Assembly: GCF_036173125.1 (NCBI RefSeq)
Contig: NZ_CP108054.1
Location: 8,997,501 to 9,061,500 of the forward strand
DNA length: 64,000 nt
Source: Streptomyces sp. NBC_00286
Lineage (GTDB): Bacteria > Actinomycetota > Actinomycetes > Streptomycetales > Streptomycetaceae
Direction of reading: 5' to 3'
In this document: positions 60,730-64,000 of the stretch, piece after piece
How positions within the stretch are numbered: the stretch's first letter is position 1
Layout of the letters: each line of letters begins with the position of its first letter
Translations under genes and position numbers: made by a program
Notes under the pieces: model-generated
What the model was told of the DNA's origin: nothing
Seen by the model: only the letters and a program-made list of their open reading frames with translations
The model's database searches: none

Positions 60730-60847
60730 GCGCCAGTCCTCCCTGCCCGCGAGAAAGGCCGTTGTCCCGCGCCAGCAGATCATGGCCAGCTTTCAACGGA
60801 ACCAACAGGATCTGAACCTTGATGAAGTCCGGTGCGGAATCGCGCCC

Positions 60848-60995
60848 CGTAAGGGGCGCGGGGCTGTGTCAATTTGCGGCTCCGCCGCGATGGGGGTCCC
60901 CCCGCTCTGGGGGTCCCCCCAGGCCCTTAAGGCACCCTTAAGGCACTGGGGGAGCAGCCGAGAGTGGGGGAGCGACCAGCCCCCACCGGCCCGCA
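60848..60995 (+). repeat. Dispersed repeat, copy F (extra-long form)
   Basis: ggggcgcggggctgtgtcaa and ttgcggctccgccgcg are followed by an expanded insertion (60891-60976) containing repeated gggggtcccccc and ttaaggcac duplications, then gaccagcccccaccgg. It fills the gap between the HD-like and MBL genes. Confidence 0.8.
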
Positions 60996-61021
60996 GGCTC
61001 ATCCCACTCCCAGCGGAGCGC

Positions 61022-61654
61022 TCAGTGACCCCGGTCTATCCACTCCTTCAGGTGCGGAGCTTCGGCACCGATCGTCGTTGAGTCGCCGTGGCCGGTGCGG
61101 ACCTCCGTTTCGGGAGGCAGGGTCAGCAGGCGGTCGCGGATCGAGTCGATGATCGTCGGGAAGTGGGAGAAGGAGCGTCCCGTCGCGCCCGGCCCGCCCT
61201 GGAAGAGTGTGTCGCCGCTGAAGACGGTGCTCAGCTGGGGGGCGTGCAGGCAGACGGCGCCTGGGGCGTGACCCGGGGTGTGCAGCACGGTCAGCTCGGT
61301 GCCGGCCACCGACAGCCGTTGCCCATCGGTCAGTTCACCGTCCGGCAGGCGGTTCGGGTGGGTCTGCTTCCACAGCGGGAGGTCGTCGGAGTGGAGGAGG
61401 ATTGGGGCGCCGGTGCGGGCGGCCAGCGCCGGAGCCGCGTCGATGTGGTCATTGTGCGCGTGCGTGCAGACGACGGCCACGAGCCGGCGGTCGCCGAGCG
61501 CCTCGGCTATGGCGTCGGCGTCATGGGCGGCGTCGATCACTATCGCCTCGGAGTCGTCGCCCACGATCCACACGTTGTTGTCGACGTCCCATGTACCGCC
61601 GTCCAGGCTGAACGTGCCGGAGGTGACCAGGTGCTCGATACGGGCGGCCATCAC
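61022..61654 (-). CDS. MBL-fold hydrolase partnered with MscR
   Basis: A 210-aa metallo-beta-lactamase-fold thioesterase. Zinc ligands are intact: THAHNDHID, then [16 protein letters not shown] and TGHGDST. It overlaps the upstream formaldehyde dehydrogenase gene by 4 nt. In actinobacteria this pairing is recurrent and the MBL protein is thought to hydrolyse S-formylmycothiol or related thioesters, the product of the dehydrogenase. The start could be 61654 or 61651. Confidence 0.88.
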   Translation of the reverse strand: MMAARIEHLVTSGTFSLDGGTWDVDNNVWIVGDDSEAIVIDAAHDADAIAEALGDRRLVAVVCTHAHNDHIDAAPALAARTGAPILLHSDDLPLWKQTHPNRLPDGELTDGQRLSVAGTELTVLHTPGHAPGAVCLHAPQLSTVFSGDTLFQGGPGATGRSFSHFPTIIDSIRDRLLTLPPETEVRTGHGDSTTIGAEAPHLKEWIDRGH

Positions 61655-62739
61655 AGCACCACCACCGAACGCAGCACATCGCCCTGGTGCATCCGGTCGA
61701 AGGCCTGCTCCACCGCGCCCAGCTCGATGGTCTCGGTGACGAACGCCTCCAGATCGAGACGCCCCTGCTGGTGCAGATCGACCAGCATCGGGAAGTCACG
61801 CGAGGGCAGACAGTCCCCGTACCAGGAGGACTTGAGCGCGCCGCCCCGGCCGAAGACGTCCAGCAGCGGCAACTCCAGCTTCATGTCGGGTGTCGGGACG
61901 CCGACCAGGACCACCGTGCCCGCCAGGTCGCGGGCGTAGAACGCCTGCTTGTACGTCTCCGGGCGGCCCACCGCCTCGATGACCACGTCCGCCCCGAAGC
62001 CGCCGGTCAGTTCGCGGATGGCCTCGACCGGGTCGGTCTCCTTCGAGTTCACCGTGTGAGTGGCGCCCATCGTGCGGGCCGTGGCCAGCTTCTTGTCGTC
62101 GATGTCGACGGCGATGATGCGTGCCGCGCCGGCCAGATTGGCCCCGGCGATCGCCGCGTCGCCCACGCCGCCGCAGCCGATGACGGCCACCGAGTCGCCA
62201 CGTGTCACCGAACCGGTGTTGATGGCCGCGCCGATCCCGGCCATCACTCCACAACCGAGCAGACCCGCGACCGCGGGCGACACGGTCGGGTCCACCTTCG
62301 TGCACTGACCGGCCGCGACCAGGGTCTTGTCCGCGAACGCGCCGATCCCGAGGGCGGGCGAGAGCTCCGTGCCGTCCTCCAGGGTCATCTTCTGCTTCGC
62401 GTTGTGCGTGTCGAAGCAGTACCAGGGCCGCCCGCGCAGACAGGCCCGGCAACGGCCGCACACCGCACGCCAGTTGAGGATCACGAAGTCGCCGGGCGCC
62501 ACCTCGGTCACGCCCTCGCCGACCGACTCCACGATCCCGGCGGCCTCGTGGCCGAGCAGGAACGGATACTCGTCGCTGATCCCGCCCTGCTTGTAGTGCA
62601 GGTCCGTGTGGCAGACCCCGCAGGCCTGCACCTGGACCACGGCCTCGCCCGGGCCCGGATCCGGGACCAGGATCGTGCGGACCTCAACCGGCTGGTTCTT
62701 GCCGGGGGCGATGACACCCCGTACCTGCTGGGCGGCCAT
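61651..62739 (-). CDS. mscR: Mycothiol-dependent formaldehyde dehydrogenase/nitrosomycothiol reductase
   Basis: A 362-aa class III-type zinc alcohol dehydrogenase. Catalytic zinc ligands occur in CGVCHTD and GHEAAGIVE, the structural zinc site in [15 protein letters not shown], and the NAD site in GCGGVGDAA. It oxidises S-hydroxymethyl-mycothiol and can reduce S-nitrosomycothiol, so it detoxifies formaldehyde and NO. ATG 62739 follows AGGAG at 6 nt. It is the first gene of a two-gene operon with the MBL hydrolase. Formaldehyde released by P450 demethylations elsewhere would be handled here, though the two are not linked in regulation. Confidence 0.93.
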   Translation of the reverse strand: MAAQQVRGVIAPGKNQPVEVRTILVPDPGPGEAVVQVQACGVCHTDLHYKQGGISDEYPFLLGHEAAGIVESVGEGVTEVAPGDFVILNWRAVCGRCRACLRGRPWYCFDTHNAKQKMTLEDGTELSPALGIGAFADKTLVAAGQCTKVDPTVSPAVAGLLGCGVMAGIGAAINTGSVTRGDSVAVIGCGGVGDAAIAGANLAGAARIIAVDIDDKKLATARTMGATHTVNSKETDPVEAIRELTGGFGADVVIEAVGRPETYKQAFYARDLAGTVVLVGVPTPDMKLELPLLDVFGRGGALKSSWYGDCLPSRDFPMLVDLHQQGRLDLEAFVTETIELGAVEQAFDRMHQGDVLRSVVVL

Positions 62740-63143
62740 GTCGGGCTCCTTCGCGTGAAAGTGGCGCGTTCGATCATGTTGGCACAGGGGCGGACGACTA
62801 GCTCCGCGCCTGTGGATAACCAGCTGAGAACCAAAAGAGGTCAATGTGCTTCAAGTCCCGTTTGTCGCGGAACGATTCGAAACGGTTACCTGTTGTTTTC
62901 GGCCCCATCGAGCGGACCCCCGCTCATTTGTGTACCCTGTATCGGGCGGACAGTGTAATCGGGTGCCACCCGCACCCATGGTCCGTCCCGGGACAAGCCG
63001 GTCACCACGGCCTGCTCTCGCTTGAGTTACCGGCGCCACCGCGTCCGTACTGCCTGTAATCCAGACCCAAGCGGGCCTTAGGCGACCGGCGGTAGACCGG
63101 TCCTGCAAGTCCCGAGGGTGATCCGACACATAAGGAGTGCGCG
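62740..63143. other. Divergent intergenic region upstream of mscR and the 58-aa ORF
   Basis: A 404-bp gap without a supported gene. It holds the mscR promoter and, on the plus strand, a long leader before the 58-aa ORF with a short inverted repeat, accggcggtagaccggt (63085-63101). Confidence 0.4.
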
Positions 63144-63320
63144 GTGACACCGGACACGAAGAACAGCGATCAGCGCCCCAAGGAACGCACGGAGCGCGAC
63201 GGCAGTGGGCCCGAGGACATGCTCGGCAGCCTCGAAGTGTGGTCCAGGTCGGCGCCGATTCGGTTGGCGGGGTATGAGGACGACCTTGCGGAGCCGCACA
63301 TCCTGCCCAGCGTGGACTGA
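63144..63320 (+). CDS. Unrecognised 58-aa ORF with strong ribosome site
   Basis: GTG 63144 has a perfect AAGGAG 6 nt upstream and opens 58 codons: an acidic/basic N-terminal half (MTPDTKNSDQRPKERTERDG) followed by a more hydrophobic C-terminal half (LGSLEVWSRSAPIRLAGYED, ending AEPHILPSVD). There is no export signal, Cys or membrane helix. A charged leader-like half and a short distinctive tail is the layout of some RiPP precursors, but no modifying enzyme is visible within the window. It may equally be a small regulatory protein. I do not recognise the family. Confidence 0.6.
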   Translation: MTPDTKNSDQRPKERTERDGSGPEDMLGSLEVWSRSAPIRLAGYEDDLAEPHILPSVD

Positions 63321-63379
63321 GCGTTCATCGAGGGATCAGCGCGATTGCTGACGGCATGGGCGTGTCTAGACTCGCGCCC

Positions 63380-63862
63380 ATGCTGATCAGAGAAGCCGCG
63401 GCCGATGATTGGCCGCGGATTTGGCCTTTCTGGCGGCGGATCGTTGCGGCGGGTGAGACGTACGCGTGGGATCCGTCGACTTCTGAGGCCGATGCGCGCG
63501 GTTTGTGGATGGCGCCGGGTAAGCGCGTGTACGTTGCCGAGGACGCCGCCGGCGTTGTCGTTGGCTCGGCTTACGTCGCGCCCAACTACGGTGGGCCCGC
63601 GGGCCGTATTGCGAACGCCGGGTTCATGGTCGATCCGGACCATGCGGGGCGCGGCGTCGGGCGTCGCCTTGCCGAACATGTCCTGACCGCGGCGAAGGCC
63701 GAGGGTTACCGGGGCATGGTGTTCAACGCTGTTGTGGAGACGAACCCTGCGGTGCGTCTGTGGACGGCGCTTGGCTTCACGGTCCTGGGGACCGTGCCGG
63801 AGGCGTTTGAGCATCCGCGGCATGGGTTGGTGGGGTTGCACATCATGTACCGGTCGCTGTGA
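63380..63862 (+). CDS. GNAT-family N-acetyltransferase
   Basis: A 160-aa acetyltransferase. The start MLIREAAADDWPRIWPFW, the acetyl-CoA-binding NAGFMVDPDHAGRGVGRRLAEH (loop DPDHAGRGVG) and VVETNPAVRLWTALGFTVLG are diagnostic of the phosphinothricin-like GNAT group. Its acceptor is unknown. Third-position bases are richer in T than in its neighbours. The ATG at 63380 has no obvious ribosome site, so an upstream start at 63356 or a leaderless transcript is possible. Confidence 0.9.
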   Translation: MLIREAAADDWPRIWPFWRRIVAAGETYAWDPSTSEADARGLWMAPGKRVYVAEDAAGVVVGSAYVAPNYGGPAGRIANAGFMVDPDHAGRGVGRRLAEHVLTAAKAEGYRGMVFNAVVETNPAVRLWTALGFTVLGTVPEAFEHPRHGLVGLHIMYRSL

Positions 63863-63937
63863 CCCTCCGCTGGGTGCGTTTTTGTCTGCGGGTGCGTGGT
63901 GGTTGCTCGCGGGGTGCCTCCGGCGGTTGGGTTCGTT

Positions 63938-64000
63938 GTCGGCTGGGGCGCCGTCGTGGCTGGTCGCTCCCCCACTCTCGAATTCGCTCGAGCGGGGGGA
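63938..64000 (-). repeat. Dispersed repeat, copy G (long form, cut by window end)
   Basis: Minus-strand reading from the window edge: the cccccgctcgagcg to gtgggggagcgac module, then cagccacgacggcgcccc. It matches copy E and indicates that the repeat continues beyond 64000. Confidence 0.75.

Overview
The window is high-GC actinobacterial DNA and almost certainly from a Streptomyces chromosome. Evidence: GC-rich third codon positions, GTG/TTG starts behind purine-rich ribosome binding sites, twin-arginine and Ala-x-Ala export signals, mycothiol-dependent formaldehyde metabolism, a resuscitation-promoting-factor protein, a WS/DGAT acyltransferase, and the dispersed 'ggggcgcggggctgt' intergenic repeat. 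The mix of secreted hydrolases, transposon relics and catabolic operons fits an accessory chromosome arm grading into conserved arm genes. I see no tRNA, rRNA or CRISPR array.

Region 1 (1-13.7 kb) is an arabinan/arabinoxylan-degrading island. It holds a secreted GH43-CBM6 enzyme, a collapsed GH43-type pseudogene, a GH62 arabinofuranosidase with a ricin-type CBM13, a GH43-CBM42 exo-arabinofuranosidase and a GH127 beta-L-arabinofuranosidase with an inserted LamG domain. Three sites of the form TGTTCG-N6-CGAACR link these genes. The island is full of wreckage: a TnpB 3' end, IS21, IS3 and ISL3 fragments, a truncated alpha/beta hydrolase and a frameshifted tyrosine integrase.

Region 2 (13.8-23.3 kb) holds a MscS channel, a flippase-like membrane protein, an ABC exporter behind a MerR-type promoter, a repeat-rich 0.9-kb gap, a giant LuxR (LAL) regulator and two small membrane proteins.

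Region 3 (23.4-45.0 kb) is the most interesting part: a catabolic regulon that looks built around gamma-glutamylation of an amine. A glutamine-synthetase-like ligase is co-transcribed with a cytochrome P450. Divergent from them are a [3Fe-4S] ferredoxin, a ferredoxin reductase, an acetoacetate-decarboxylase-like enzyme, an aldehyde dehydrogenase, an extradiol dioxygenase, a fumarylacetoacetate-hydrolase-type enzyme and a TetR regulator. Then come an APC permease, a second aldehyde dehydrogenase, a PuuD-like gamma-glutamyl hydrolase and a MarR regulator, followed by an ABC importer operon ending in an amidohydrolase, and divergently a GAF-LuxR regulator and an LLM flavin monooxygenase. Six near-identical palindromes (consensus YCGTTYGRSSTCAAAYGA) sit in front of these units. 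That makes the whole 20 kb a plausible single regulon.

Region 4 (45.1-64 kb) is more conserved: panD, a proline-rich peptide, 6-phosphogluconate dehydrogenase, an Rpf-LysM-M23 wall hydrolase, a DMT transporter, glgA/glgM and glgC, a PA14-GH2 enzyme, a WS/DGAT, a zinc-ribbon SDR, another SDR, an HD-like protein with a broken motif, an MBL hydrolase with mycothiol-dependent formaldehyde dehydrogenase, an unrecognised 58-residue ORF and a GNAT acetyltransferase.
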